From an uncultured Pseudomonadota bacterium (GTDB lineage Bacteria > Myxococcota_A > UBA796 > UBA9615): a DNA stretch of 26,718 bases. Below are positions 1 to 7,551 of the stretch, one piece after another (positions within the stretch are counted from its first letter, which is position 1; each line of letters begins with the position of its first letter). The translations under genes were made by a program, and so were the position numbers. The notes beneath the pieces were generated by a model. It saw only the letters and a program-made list of their open reading frames with translations, ran no database searches and was not told the DNA's origin. Location of the stretch: positions 1 to 26,718 of the forward strand of contig CALCXL010000876.1 of NCBI GenBank assembly GCA_937907595.1, written 5' to 3'.

Positions 1-1922
1 CGGAGACCACGAAGACCGGGCTGGTGGTGCCCCGTTCGGCGCGCCTGGTGGTCACGGTGACCGACGAGCGCGGTGAGGCCCTGCCCAGCAAGATCTCCCT
101 GCGGCCCCGGGACGGCACGGCGGGCAACATCACCGCGCTGGGCGACCCCTTCCACTCCGGCGGCTTCAGCCACATCGCCTTCCTCGCCGACGGCCAGGCC
201 GAGCTGGAGCTCCCCCCGGGCACCTACGACGTCTTCGTGACCCGCGGGCCCGAGTACAGCCTGTGGTCCAGCGCGGAGAGCCTGGGCCTGGTCGACGGCG
301 TCACGCTCACCGCCGGGGGCTCGGTGGAGCTGCCCGCCCTGCTGACCCGGGAGGTCGACTCCACCGGCTTCATCGCCGCCGACCTGCACGTGCACAGCGC
401 GCCCAGCCACGACTCCGGCGTGTCGCTGTCCATGCGCGCGGTGACGATGGTGGCCGAGGGTGTGGAGTTCTTCGCCGCCACCGACCACGACGTCATCACC
501 GAGTTCCGCCCCGTCATCGAGGCCCTGGGCCTTGACCGCTGGGTGCAGGCGACCGCGGGCCTGGAGACCACCACCATCGAGCTGGGCCACTTCCTGGCCT
601 TCCCCCTGGCCGCGGACTACACGCAGCCCTCGCACAACGGCTCCATCGACTGGATCGACATGGGGCCCCAGGACATGGTCGACGGCCTGCGCAACCTGGG
701 CCTGTACTCCCCGGAGGAGACCGCGGTGTTCGTGGGCCACCCCCGCGACGGGATCCTGGGCTACTTCGACCAGTACGGCCTGGACCCCATGGCCGGCAGC
801 TCCATGGACCCGGTGCTGGAGAGCAGCCTGCTCAACAGCAACAACGACTACCTGGACCTCTGCAGCACCGACGACCCGGCGGAGCGCTGCCTGGACAAGT
901 CCTTCACCCTGGACTTCGACGGGCTGGAGCTGCTCAACGGCAAGCGGTTCGATCTGCTGATGACGCCGACGACGGAGGAGCTGACCTGCTTCGCCGCATG
1001 GCAGGACGGGGTCGACGTGGAGGGCTGCAGCGGGCAGGAGGTCCGCGCCTACGACGTCACCGTGCGCACCCTGGACGAGCAGCGCCGCCTCCTGGGCGCG
1101 GCCGATCCGTCGGTGCTGGAGGCGGGCGAGGAGCCCATCTACCTGGCCGGCGAGCCCCAGGGGCAGATCGACGACTGGTTCACCCTGCTCAACCTGGGCT
1201 ACCGCCACACGGTGCTGGGCAACAGCGACACCCACGGCCTGACCAAGGACGAGTCGGGCTGCCCGCGCAACTACGTCGTCTCCGCCGTGGACGATCCCGA
1301 GTCCATCAACGAGCGCGAGGTCGCCCTGGCGGTCAAGGAGCACCGCGTCGTCGCCAGCTACGGCCCCCTCATCGACCTGCACGCCGAGGACATGGCGCAC
1401 GGCATCGGCAGCGACGTCAGCGTGGACGACGGCACCGTCAGCCTGTTCATCAAGGTGCAGGCGCCGCGCTGGATGAAGGTCGACCGCGTCGAGCTCTACC
1501 AGAACGGCGTGCTGATCCGGGAGTGGGACGGCGACGCAGTGTCCAGCGACGAGGTCGTGAAGTTCGAGGAGGAGGTCGAGCTGGTCTCCCCCGGCGGCGT
1601 GGACCTGTTCGGCAACGTGATCCTGCAGGACGCCTGGTACGTGGTCAGCGTCATCGGCGACCAGGACCTGTCCCCCCTGTATCAGACGGTGGAGGTGCCG
1701 CCCCTGCAGCTCAACGACGTGGTGATCGGCGCCCTGGGCGAGCTCAACCTGCCGGCCATCGTCAGCTCCGCGGTGGGCGAGCCCGCGCGCTTCCCGGTGG
1801 TCCACCCGGTCCACCCCTACGCCATCACCAACCCCATCTGGGTCGACTTCGACAACGACGGCGGCTTCCGCGCCACGGGCCGGCCGGCGGAGTTCCTGGT
1901 GCCGGCGCCCTCCGCCGAGTGA
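1..1922 (+). CDS. CehA/McbA-family PHP-type metallohydrolase, 5' end outside the window
   Basis: The frame is open from the first bases of the window, so the first in-window start (GTG at 24) is probably not the true one and the gene is likely 5'-truncated by the window edge. Numbering from that GTG gives 632 residues. An N-terminal beta-rich segment (about residues 1-110) precedes a PHP-like metal-binding core: DLHVHS at 120-125 (His122, His124), TDHD at 153-156, and a late NSDTHG (Asp402, His404). This His-x-His plus TDHD arrangement is typical of the CehA/McbA family, metal-dependent hydrolases related to the PHP phosphoesterases; some members hydrolyse carbamate esters. The substrate here cannot be told. 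A signal peptide, if present, would lie upstream of the window. The gene ends with TGA and converges on selD. Confidence 0.85.
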   Translation, partial: ETTKTGLVVPRSARLVVTVTDERGEALPSKISLRPRDGTAGNITALGDPFHSGGFSHIAFLADGQAELELPPGTYDVFVTRGPEYSLWSSAESLGLVDGVTLTAGGSVELPALLTREVDSTGFIAADLHVHSAPSHDSGVSLSMRAVTMVAEGVEFFAATDHDVITEFRPVIEALGLDRWVQATAGLETTTIELGHFLAFPLAADYTQPSHNGSIDWIDMGPQDMVDGLRNLGLYSPEETAVFVGHPRDGILGYFDQYGLDPMAGSSMDPVLESSLLNSNNDYLDLCSTDDPAERCLDKSFTLDFDGLELLNGKRFDLLMTPTTEELTCFAAWQDGVDVEGCSGQEVRAYDVTVRTLDEQRRLLGAADPSVLEAGEEPIYLAGEPQGQIDDWFTLLNLGYRHTVLGNSDTHGLTKDESGCPRNYVVSAVDDPESINEREVALAVKEHRVVASYGPLIDLHAEDMAHGIGSDVSVDDGTVSLFIKVQAPRWMKVDRVELYQNGVLIREWDGDAVSSDEVVKFEEEVELVSPGGVDLFGNVILQDAWYVVSVIGDQDLSPLYQTVEVPPLQLNDVVIGALGELNLPAIVSSAVGEPARFPVVHPVHPYAITNPIWVDFDNDGGFRATGRPAEFLVPAPSAE

Positions 1923-1949
1923 TCGGGGTGCTGGTGGGCTGATCGCGGG

Positions 1950-2006
1950 GTCGATGGGGCGAGCGGACGACGCGCCGAACCGCCGGCCGACGATTCCCCC
2001 GTCGAC
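1950..2006. terminator. Possible bidirectional hairpin between convergent genes
   Basis: The 86-base gap between the convergent hydrolase and selD ends contains complementary arms at 1950-1959 and 1997-2006 (ten pairs including one G-T), separated by 37 bases that may fold internally. The position between two 3' ends suits a terminator, but there is no T-tract on either strand, so this is a weak inference. Nothing else is apparent in the gap. Confidence 0.35.
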
Positions 2007-2008
2007 GA

Positions 2009-3061
2009 TCAGACGACGTCGATGCCCGCCGCGCCCGCCTGCGCCTCGCCCACCACGGCCGCGAGCTCGACGCCGGCGGCGTGCAGCGCCGAGACGAGGG
2101 CGTCTGCCTGGTCGGGGGCCACGAAGAACAGCAGCCCGCCCGACGTCTGCGGATCCAGCAGCAGCGAGCGCTGCACCGACGTCACCGACGACGCGAAGGT
2201 CGCCTGGCCGCGCAGGTAGTCCAGGTTGGTGTGCTCGCCGCGGGTCAGCCAGCCCTTCTTGGCGGCGTGCTCGGCGCCGTCGAGGAACGGCACCTGGGCG
2301 GCGTCGATGCGCAGGCGCAGGTCGGAGGCGCGCGCGACCTCCATGCCGTGGCCCAGCAGGCCGTAGCCGGTGATGTCCGTGGCGGCGTGCAGGCCCTGAT
2401 CGAGGGTCTGCCCGGCCTCGGACGCCGCGCGGTTGAGGGTGGCCATGCCGTCGATGAGCGCCCGCTCGGCGTCGGGGCCCAGCTTGCCCTTCTTGAGGGC
2501 CGTCGCCAGGACGCCGGTGCCCAGGGCCTTGGTCAGGATCAGGACGTCGCCGGGTCGGGCGCCCTGGTTCTGCCAGAAGCGATCGGGGTGCACCGTGCCG
2601 GTGACGCTCAGCCCGTACTTCAGCTCCTTGTCGCTGACCGAGTGCCCCCCGCCGATGACCGCGCCGGCCTGATGCACCACGTCGTGGCCGCCCCGCAGGA
2701 TCTCCCCCAGGACGTCGGCGCCCAGGGTGTCGTCGGGAAAGCAGACGATGTTGAGGGCGACGTTGGGCGTGGCCCCCATGGCGAAGACGTCGGACAGCGC
2801 GTTGGCGGCGGCGATGCGGCCGAAGTCGTAGGGGTCGTCGACGATCGGCGTGAAGAAGTCGAGGGTCTGGACCAGGGCGAGACTGTCCGTCAACCGGTAG
2901 ACGGCGGCGTCGTCGGCGCTGGCGTGGCCGACGAGGAGCCGCGCATCCGTCGGCGCAGGCAGGTCTTTCAGTGCGGTCGCCAGCGTCCCGGCCGGCAGCT
3001 TGCTAGCTCACCCCGCGCACTGGACCGTGGCCGTGAGGCCCTGGTGCTTCTTCCATCGCAT
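2009..3061 (-). CDS. selD: Selenide, water dikinase SelD, selenocysteine-containing (UGA at 3008-3010)
   Basis: SelD makes selenophosphate from selenide and ATP, the selenium donor for selenocysteine synthesis and tRNA selenouridine. Read from ATG at 3061 the frame gives 350 residues, the usual family length, if the UGA at 3008-3010 is decoded as Sec18. The N-terminus then contains CAGUASKL: the UGA falls exactly where the family has its catalytic Cys or Sec, three residues before the essential Lys (Lys21). Beyond the UGA the protein continues without interruption as SelD (DFFTPIVDDPYDFGRIAAAN, a glycine-rich ATP-binding region and the conserved DPQTSGGLL near the C-terminus). A hairpin with bacterial SECIS geometry follows the UGA. 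A start after the UGA (TTG at 2893) would delete the catalytic motif. No Shine-Dalgarno sequence precedes the ATG; a TAGACT hexamer ends 8 bases before it. queD lies 32 bases upstream on the same strand. Confidence 0.93.
2979..2996 (-). promoter_or_regulatory. Bacterial SECIS-like hairpin in selD
   Basis: On the coding (minus) strand, 11 bases after the UGA, GCCGGC (2996-2991) pairs fully with GCTGGC (2984-2979, one G-U) around the six-base loop CGGGAC (2990-2985). The loop begins 17 bases after the UGA and has G as its second base. This agrees with the described bacterial SECIS rules (about 16-37 bases between UGA and loop, and a G among the first two loop bases). Such an element recruits SelB for selenocysteine insertion. 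The arms lie inside the coding region, as expected in bacteria. Confidence 0.75.
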
Positions 3062-3093
3062 CGGGGAGGAGTCTAAAGCATCTGGCCGGTGCC

Positions 3094-3609
3094 CTAGCGG
3101 GAGGGGCGGATGCTGGTGGGCGACGGCTTTGGGGCGGAGGTGGCAGCCGGGGCCTTCGCGATCGCGGTGGGTTCGCTGGACGCGCGCCACTCCGCCGAGC
3201 CGTTGGGCGTCTCCCACAGGCGGATCGAGACCACCCGCACGCCGGTGGGGGCCAGCAGGCGCTGGGCCACCCGGGCGAGCTCTGCGACGAGGTTCTCCGC
3301 CGTCGGATGGGCCGCCATCCAGTAGACGGGGCGGCCCGCGGCGGCGTTGGAGGCGGCGATGATCGGCACCGCGGGGTCCGGGTCGCCCTCCATGAGGATG
3401 GCGGTGTGGTCCCAGCGCTCGTCGATCCAGCCGCCCACCAGCTGCTTGATCACGCCGAAGTCGATGACGCGGCCGCGGTCGTCAAGGGCCTCGGCCCCGC
3501 AGGTGATCTCCGCGGCGTAGCGGTGGCCGTGCCAGGCGGCACACTTGCTCTCATGCCGGGGGATGCGGTGCATCGCGTCCCACTCGAGTCGTCGGGTGCA
3601 GGTCAGCAT
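3094..3609 (-). CDS. queD: 6-carboxytetrahydropterin synthase / 6-pyruvoyltetrahydropterin synthase family (QueD-like)
   Basis: The 171-residue product has the hallmarks of the QueD/PTPS fold. Likely zinc ligands are His14, His27 and His29. The catalytic Cys23 sits in KCAAWHGH, the same spacing as in E. coli QueD. DFG, WDHTAIL, PTAENL and LWETPNG match the later conserved blocks. QueD converts dihydroneopterin triphosphate to 6-carboxytetrahydropterin on the queuosine/7-deazaguanine route; other family members make biopterin intermediates, and the sequence alone does not fully separate them. The last 30 or so residues are a Pro/Ser/Ala/Lys-rich tail. I chose ATG 3609 because the family's N-terminal beta strand begins there and TACAAT ends exactly six bases upstream; the longer open frame upstream has no family similarity. 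selD follows 32 bases downstream. Confidence 0.85.
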   Translation of the reverse strand: MLTCTRRLEWDAMHRIPRHESKCAAWHGHRYAAEITCGAEALDDRGRVIDFGVIKQLVGGWIDERWDHTAILMEGDPDPAVPIIAASNAAAGRPVYWMAAHPTAENLVAELARVAQRLLAPTGVRVVSIRLWETPNGSAEWRASSEPTAIAKAPAATSAPKPSPTSIRPSR

Positions 3610-3615
3610 GGGGGG

Positions 3616-3621
3616 ATTGTA
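3616..3621 (-). promoter_or_regulatory. -10-like TACAAT six bases before queD start
   Basis: On the minus strand TACAAT is followed by six C residues and then the queD ATG. With the usual distance from -10 to transcription start, the transcript would begin at or next to the A of ATG, that is, a leaderless mRNA. No purine-rich Shine-Dalgarno sequence is present, and no convincing -35 box is visible. Confidence 0.5.
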
Positions 3622-3680
3622 TCCGCCTGGAGCATCCTCGCCCGCGCGCGCGCAGTGGGGTTCGGCACGATCTGGCGGGG

Positions 3681-3704
3681 AGCGCTTTCCAATCGGCAAG
3701 CGCT
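3681..3704. promoter_or_regulatory. Perfect inverted repeat, candidate operator upstream of the peroxidase gene
   Basis: AGCGCTT (3681-3687) and AAGCGCT (3698-3704) are exact inverted arms around a 10-base spacer. The repeat ends three bases before the TACGTT -10-like box (3708-3713) of the downstream peroxidase gene, so a bound dimeric regulator would cover its -35 region. The regulator is not encoded in the window. The remainder of the 143-base gap between queD and this gene holds only the promoters described. Confidence 0.4.
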
Positions 3705-3707
3705 GAC

Positions 3708-3713
3708 TACGTT
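3708..3713 (+). promoter_or_regulatory. -10-like TACGTT for the cytochrome c peroxidase gene
   Basis: TACGTT lies 39 bases before the ATG at 3753. Unlike the leaderless starts in this window, this gene has a leader with a Shine-Dalgarno-like GGAG at 3744-3747, five bases before the ATG. The -35 region would overlap the inverted repeat at 3681-3704. Confidence 0.4.
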
Positions 3714-3752
3714 GCCGACGGGAGAGACACGAAACCCCCGATTGGAGCCCTG

Positions 3753-4838
3753 ATGCGCCCCCTCGCCGCCCCTGTGACCGCCGCCCTCTTCGCCCTGCTC
3801 TCCGCATGCGGCTCCAGCCCGTCCACGCCGCCGCCCGCGACCGACGCAGAGACCCAGCCGGCCGCGCCCGCCGCGTCCCAGCTCCAGCCGGTCAAGCACG
3901 CCGCCCTCTTCGGCGCCCTGCCCGCCGTGATGACCGCCGACGGGAAGGCCCCCGCGCCCGCCCTGGTCGATCTGGGCCGCATGCTCTACTTCGACAAGCG
4001 CTTGTCGAAGAACCACGACATCGCCTGCAACTCCTGCCACCAGCTGGACCAGTTCGGCGTGGACGGCGAGCCCACCTCCCCCGGCCACAAGGGCCAGCGC
4101 GGCGGCCGCAACTCGCCCACCGTCTACAACGCCGCCCTGCACGTCGCCCAGTTCTGGGACGGCCGCGAGCCGACGGTGGAGGCCCAGGCCAAGGGGCCGG
4201 TGCTCAACCCCATCGAGATGGCGATGCCGAGCGCCGACCACGTCGTGGCCGTGCTCAAGAGCATCCCCGGCTACGCCGAGCCCTTCGCCGCTGCCTTCGG
4301 TGAAGGGGACGCGATCACCTACGACCACATGGCCGACGCCATCGGCGCCTTCGAGCGGGGGCTGGTCACGCCCGGACGCTTCGATCGCTACGCGTCCGGG
4401 GACGCCACCGCGCTGACCGACGCGGAGGAGGCGGGCCTGGACGCCTTCGTGGAGGCGGGCTGCACGGCCTGCCACGGCGGCGCCACCCTGGGCGGAACGC
4501 AGTACATGAAGATGGGCCTGGTCCAGCCCTTCCCCACCGCCGACGAGGGCCGCAAGGCCGTCACGGGCAAGGACTCCGACGCCTTCGTCTTCAAGGTGCC
4601 GTCCCTGCGCAACATCGCCCGCACCGGCCCATGGCTGCACGACGGCTCGGTCGCCGACCTCTCCGAAGTCGTCCGCCTCATGGGCAAGCACCAGCTGGGC
4701 AAGGACCTGGACCCGGGGACGGTGGCGTCGATCGTGACGTTCCTGGGCGCACTGACCGGCGAGCCCCCCGCGGACTACATCGCCGAGCCGACGCTGCCGC
4801 CGAACGGGCCGAACACCCCCGCCGCCGACCCCCGCTGA
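3753..4838 (+). CDS. Di-haem cytochrome c peroxidase / MauG-family lipoprotein
   Basis: A 361-residue periplasmic electron-transfer enzyme. The N-terminus is a lipoprotein signal with lipobox LLSAC (Cys19), followed by a Ser/Pro/Ala-rich tether to about residue 45. Two c-type haem motifs are present: CNSCH at 92-96 and CTACH at 237-241, the spacing typical of bacterial di-haem peroxidases and MauG-like proteins. GRNSPTVYNAALH and FWDGRE after the first haem, and VPSLRNIARTGPWLHDG near the C-terminus, are family hallmarks. Such enzymes reduce hydrogen peroxide or oxidise protein-bound substrates using electrons from small cytochromes; which applies here is not visible. The start has GGAG five bases upstream. 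It is monocistronic, divergent from queD and convergent with the barrel-protein gene. Confidence 0.9.
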   Translation: MRPLAAPVTAALFALLSACGSSPSTPPPATDAETQPAAPAASQLQPVKHAALFGALPAVMTADGKAPAPALVDLGRMLYFDKRLSKNHDIACNSCHQLDQFGVDGEPTSPGHKGQRGGRNSPTVYNAALHVAQFWDGREPTVEAQAKGPVLNPIEMAMPSADHVVAVLKSIPGYAEPFAAAFGEGDAITYDHMADAIGAFERGLVTPGRFDRYASGDATALTDAEEAGLDAFVEAGCTACHGGATLGGTQYMKMGLVQPFPTADEGRKAVTGKDSDAFVFKVPSLRNIARTGPWLHDGSVADLSEVVRLMGKHQLGKDLDPGTVASIVTFLGALTGEPPADYIAEPTLPPNGPNTPAADPR

Positions 4839-4845
4839 CGCGAGC

Positions 4846-4876
4846 GCGGCGCCTCCCCACCGACAGGGGGCGCCGC
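4846..4876. terminator. Strong hairpin between convergent genes
   Basis: GCGGCGCCTCC (4846-4856) pairs with GGGGGCGCCGC (4866-4876), eleven pairs with one G-T, around a nine-base loop. It lies in the 48-base gap between the stop codons of the convergent peroxidase and barrel-protein genes, so it can serve both strands. There is no clear T-tract. Confidence 0.6.
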
Positions 4877-4886
4877 AGCAGTCGGT

Positions 4887-6341
4887 CTACAGCCGCGCCT
4901 GCATCTGCACCACCAGGGAGTCGTTGGCCGTGGCGTAGCCGACGGTCGTCTCCTCGCGGTGGGTGTAGTCGATGTGCACCTTCAGGCGGGTCGAGAAGAG
5001 GTAGAAGCCGACGCCGCCGCTGATGTCGATGCGATCGCCCGCGTCGGCCAGGCCGGTGTGGTCGTCGTAGCCCTCGACCCGGACCGTGGCCTCGAAGTGC
5101 TCGGGCACGATGGCGGCGCTCAGCTGCGCGTACCAGCCCACGGACTGCCGGGAGGCCAGGAAGTCGGGCAGGGACTCGGTGTCGAAGGTGGGCGTGGCGT
5201 CGGCCACCATGACCTCGCCCAGCAGGGTGAAGCGCCAGACGCGCAGGCCCAGGTCCATGCCCGCCGTCAGCGTCTCCGCCTCCAGGCCCCAGTGGTAGTT
5301 GGCCCCGCCCCCGATGCTCAGGCCGAACATGCCCGGGTCGTGGTCGATCTCGGAGTTGACCCACTCGTCACCCAGGTCGATGCGGGCGCGGCCGGCGATG
5401 CGGGGCGAGGGGTCCAAGTCGCCGGTGAAGTCCGACGTGCCGTTGCTGATGCTGATGCCGTACTGGAAGGCGTTGGCGGGCAGGACCTTGTGGCCCTCGG
5501 GCCCCAGGGCGCCGGCGAAGGCCAGGCCGGGCTCGCGCGCGGGGGCCATCTTCTGGCTGACCATGGCGCGCTCGTGCAGGGTGAGGTTGAGGCCGGACGT
5601 CTGGGCCTGGCGACCGACGGCGACGCGGGCCAGGCCGGCGCTCATGCCGAAGCCCCGACCGGGCGTGAAGGCGAAGAGGGCCTCGACCAGGTCGGCGTTC
5701 TCCGGGCGGGGCTCCAGGGCGTCGTAGCGGTCGTTCCAGCCGGCCTGCACGGAGACGGCGAAGACGTCGTTCCAGTCGGCGACGAGGCCGAAGCGGGCGC
5801 GGCGGATGGCCACGCCTTCGCGGTGGTCGGAGTCGCCGTGCACGATGGGGTCGTTGCGCTCGGGATCGTCCATGTCGAAGGCGGTGACCAGCACCTGCAC
5901 GTCGGCCACGGGCTGGATGCTGAAGTTGTGGGGGAGCTCCAGCACCAGGGGCGGCGGAGGCAGGTCCAGGAAGGCCGCCAGGTGCTCCTTCATGGCCTCC
6001 ATCTTCGGATCGGGCGCGGGGGCCATGTCCGTCTCCGCTGCCGACTTGGGCGCGGTGGCGGGGACGTCGGCGGCCTCGGCGGGGGCGGCGTCAGCGGAAG
6101 GGTCCTCAGCCGGCGCGTCGGCGACCGGGGCCTCCTCCGCGGGGGCGTCGGCGGGAGCCTCCTCCGTGGGGGCGTCGGCAGACGGAGCCTCCTCTGCGGG
6201 AGCGTCGGCGGGAGCCTCATCGGCGCCCTCATCGTCGGCGGGAGCCTCGTCCGCAGGGGCCTCGTCGGCGCCCTCGTCGTCGGCCGCATACACCGGCGCC
6301 GCGATCAGCAGCGCCCCGAACAGGATGATCCAGCGATTCAT
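4887..6341 (-). CDS. Outer-membrane beta-barrel protein, possible OprO/P-type porin, with acidic Ala/Pro linker
   Basis: Read from ATG 6341 the product has 484 residues: a clean signal peptide (MNRWIILFGALLIAAPVYA, predicted cut after residue 19), a roughly 100-residue linker of Ala, Pro, Glu and Asp repeats, then a C-terminal domain of alternating beta strands with many Gly and aromatic residues. AIRRARFGLVADWNDVFAVS resembles the first strands of phosphate-selective porins (OprO/OprP type). The protein ends in VQMQARL rather than the usual terminal aromatic residue. An ATG three codons upstream (6350) is possible, but it overlaps an AACAAT -10-like box that ends seven bases before 6341. The MFS gene ends 43 bases upstream, so it might also be co-transcribed. 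The transported solute is unknown. Confidence 0.7.
   Translation of the reverse strand: MNRWIILFGALLIAAPVYAADDEGADEAPADEAPADDEGADEAPADAPAEEAPSADAPTEEAPADAPAEEAPVADAPAEDPSADAAPAEAADVPATAPKSAAETDMAPAPDPKMEAMKEHLAAFLDLPPPPLVLELPHNFSIQPVADVQVLVTAFDMDDPERNDPIVHGDSDHREGVAIRRARFGLVADWNDVFAVSVQAGWNDRYDALEPRPENADLVEALFAFTPGRGFGMSAGLARVAVGRQAQTSGLNLTLHERAMVSQKMAPAREPGLAFAGALGPEGHKVLPANAFQYGISISNGTSDFTGDLDPSPRIAGRARIDLGDEWVNSEIDHDPGMFGLSIGGGANYHWGLEAETLTAGMDLGLRVWRFTLLGEVMVADATPTFDTESLPDFLASRQSVGWYAQLSAAIVPEHFEATVRVEGYDDHTGLADAGDRIDISGGVGFYLFSTRLKVHIDYTHREETTVGYATANDSLVVQMQARL
6110..6288. repeat. Degenerate repeats coding the Ala/Pro/acidic linker
   Basis: The DNA repeats variants of a GCGTCGGCGGGAGCCTCCTC-like unit with a period of roughly 27-30 bases. 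It encodes units such as EEAPADAP in the linker of the barrel protein. All units keep the reading frame. Such tracts can gain or lose copies, so linker length may vary between strains. Confidence 0.6.
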
Positions 6342-6348
6342 GCCGCGC

Positions 6349-6354
6349 ATTGTT
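6349..6354 (-). promoter_or_regulatory. Weak -10-like AACAAT before the barrel-protein gene
   Basis: On the minus strand AACAAT ends seven bases before the chosen ATG at 6341, near the spacing seen for other presumed leaderless genes here. It matches the -10 consensus at only four of six positions. Confidence 0.3.
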
Positions 6355-6384
6355 CCAGAGACCGCGCGGCTGTGGACTGCAGCC

Positions 6385-7551
6385 TCAGTGCTTTCGCCCC
6401 AACAGGGCCTCCAGGCCCAGCCACAGCGCCACGCCCACCGCGCCGAAGAGGGACGCCGACTGCAGCATGAAGCCGTCCGACGTGCGGTCGGCCAGCGCGC
6501 CGAAGCCGGGGGCCAGCACCAGCCGCGCCACCTCCCACAAGCCCGTGAAGGCCGCCACCGCCATGCCGCGCAGGGCCATGGGCGTGCGGGTGATCACCTG
6601 GCCCGCCAGCACCGGGTAGGCGTAGCCGTGGCCCAGCCCCGCGAAGAGCGCCGCCGCCGCGAAGTCGCTGCCCGTCGTCGCGCTGCTCGCCAGCCAGAAG
6701 CCGAAGGAGTAGGAGGCCAGGGCCGCCGCGCCCACCTTCACCGGGCCCACGCGGTCGGGCAGCTTCGCCCCGAGCAGGCGGACCGAGATCGCGCCCAGGG
6801 TGTAGTACAGCCAGAGCGTGGCCGGCCGCTCCACCCCCTGCGCCTCGGCCGCGACCGTGGCGAAGGACATGAAGACCGCCACCAGCCCCGCGAAGACGAT
6901 CGTCGCCAGCCAGACCGGCATCAACGACAGGCGCGTGAGGGCCAGGCCGACGCTGCGCACCGACACCGCCCCGGGGGTGCGGGACGTCGCCGGATCGGGC
7001 ACCCCGGGCAGGAAGAGCAGCGAGGTGAGGACCAGGGCGCCGACCGCGGGCAGGAACCAGCGGAGCTGCGCGGGCTCGATGCCCAGCTGGTCGGAGAAGG
7101 GGTTGACCAGCAGGGGCAGCAGGCCGCTGATGCCGAAGAGCGCCAGGCCCTCGGTGCGGCGCGAGGCGGGGATGCGGTCGCTGGCCAGGGTGAAGTAGGC
7201 GGCGAAGAGCGTGCCCGCGCCCAGGCCCACCAGGACCCGCATGACGTAGACCATCGGCCCCATCGACGTGACCAGGGCCACCAGGGCCATGCCAAGGCTG
7301 AGGACCAGGCTGCCGGCCACCAGCACCGGCTTGCGGCCGAGCACGTCCAGGCCCCACCCGACCAGGGGGCGGCCCAAGAGCCCGCCCACCGACGCCGCGG
7401 CCATCACCGATCCGATCTGCGCCCGGCTGGCCCCCAGGTGCCCCAGGTACAGCGGCAGCAGGAGCATCGACGAGAAGCCGAGCGCCTGCAGGAAGTGGGC
7501 AGCGACCAGCAGCCCGAAGGGCCGGTCGATCAGGGGTTCGGCGGTTCTCAG
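6385..7551 (-). CDS. Major facilitator superfamily transporter
   Basis: A polytopic inner-membrane transporter of 388 residues with about twelve hydrophobic segments. The loop GRPLVGWGLDVLGRKPVL between helices 2 and 3 fits MFS motif A (G-x-x-x-D-x-x-G-R-K). The first ATG in frame (7467) would remove the first transmembrane helix; the sequence upstream (FGLLVAAHFLQALGFSS) is a normal first MFS helix. The only plausible start for it is CTG at 7551, which overlaps the stop of the preceding VOC gene as CTGA, so I use it although CTG starts are rare. It is the last gene of the nine-gene run. The substrate is unknown. Confidence 0.8.
   Translation of the reverse strand: MRTAEPLIDRPFGLLVAAHFLQALGFSSMLLLPLYLGHLGASRAQIGSVMAAASVGGLLGRPLVGWGLDVLGRKPVLVAGSLVLSLGMALVALVTSMGPMVYVMRVLVGLGAGTLFAAYFTLASDRIPASRRTEGLALFGISGLLPLLVNPFSDQLGIEPAQLRWFLPAVGALVLTSLLFLPGVPDPATSRTPGAVSVRSVGLALTRLSLMPVWLATIVFAGLVAVFMSFATVAAEAQGVERPATLWLYYTLGAISVRLLGAKLPDRVGPVKVGAAALASYSFGFWLASSATTGSDFAAAALFAGLGHGYAYPVLAGQVITRTPMALRGMAVAAFTGLWEVARLVLAPGFGALADRTSDGFMLQSASLFGAVGVALWLGLEALLGRKH

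Noticed and set aside
2009..2893. A 294-residue SelD starting at TTG 2893
   Set aside because: It lacks the conserved N-terminal catalytic motif, which is present in frame upstream across the UGA.
3610..3807. An N-terminal extension of QueD by 66 residues
   Set aside because: The extension has no family similarity, covers the divergent promoter region and overlaps the start of the peroxidase gene.
6110..6288. Repeat array resembling CRISPR
   Set aside because: The units are degenerate, contiguous without spacers and remain in frame inside a protein-coding linker.
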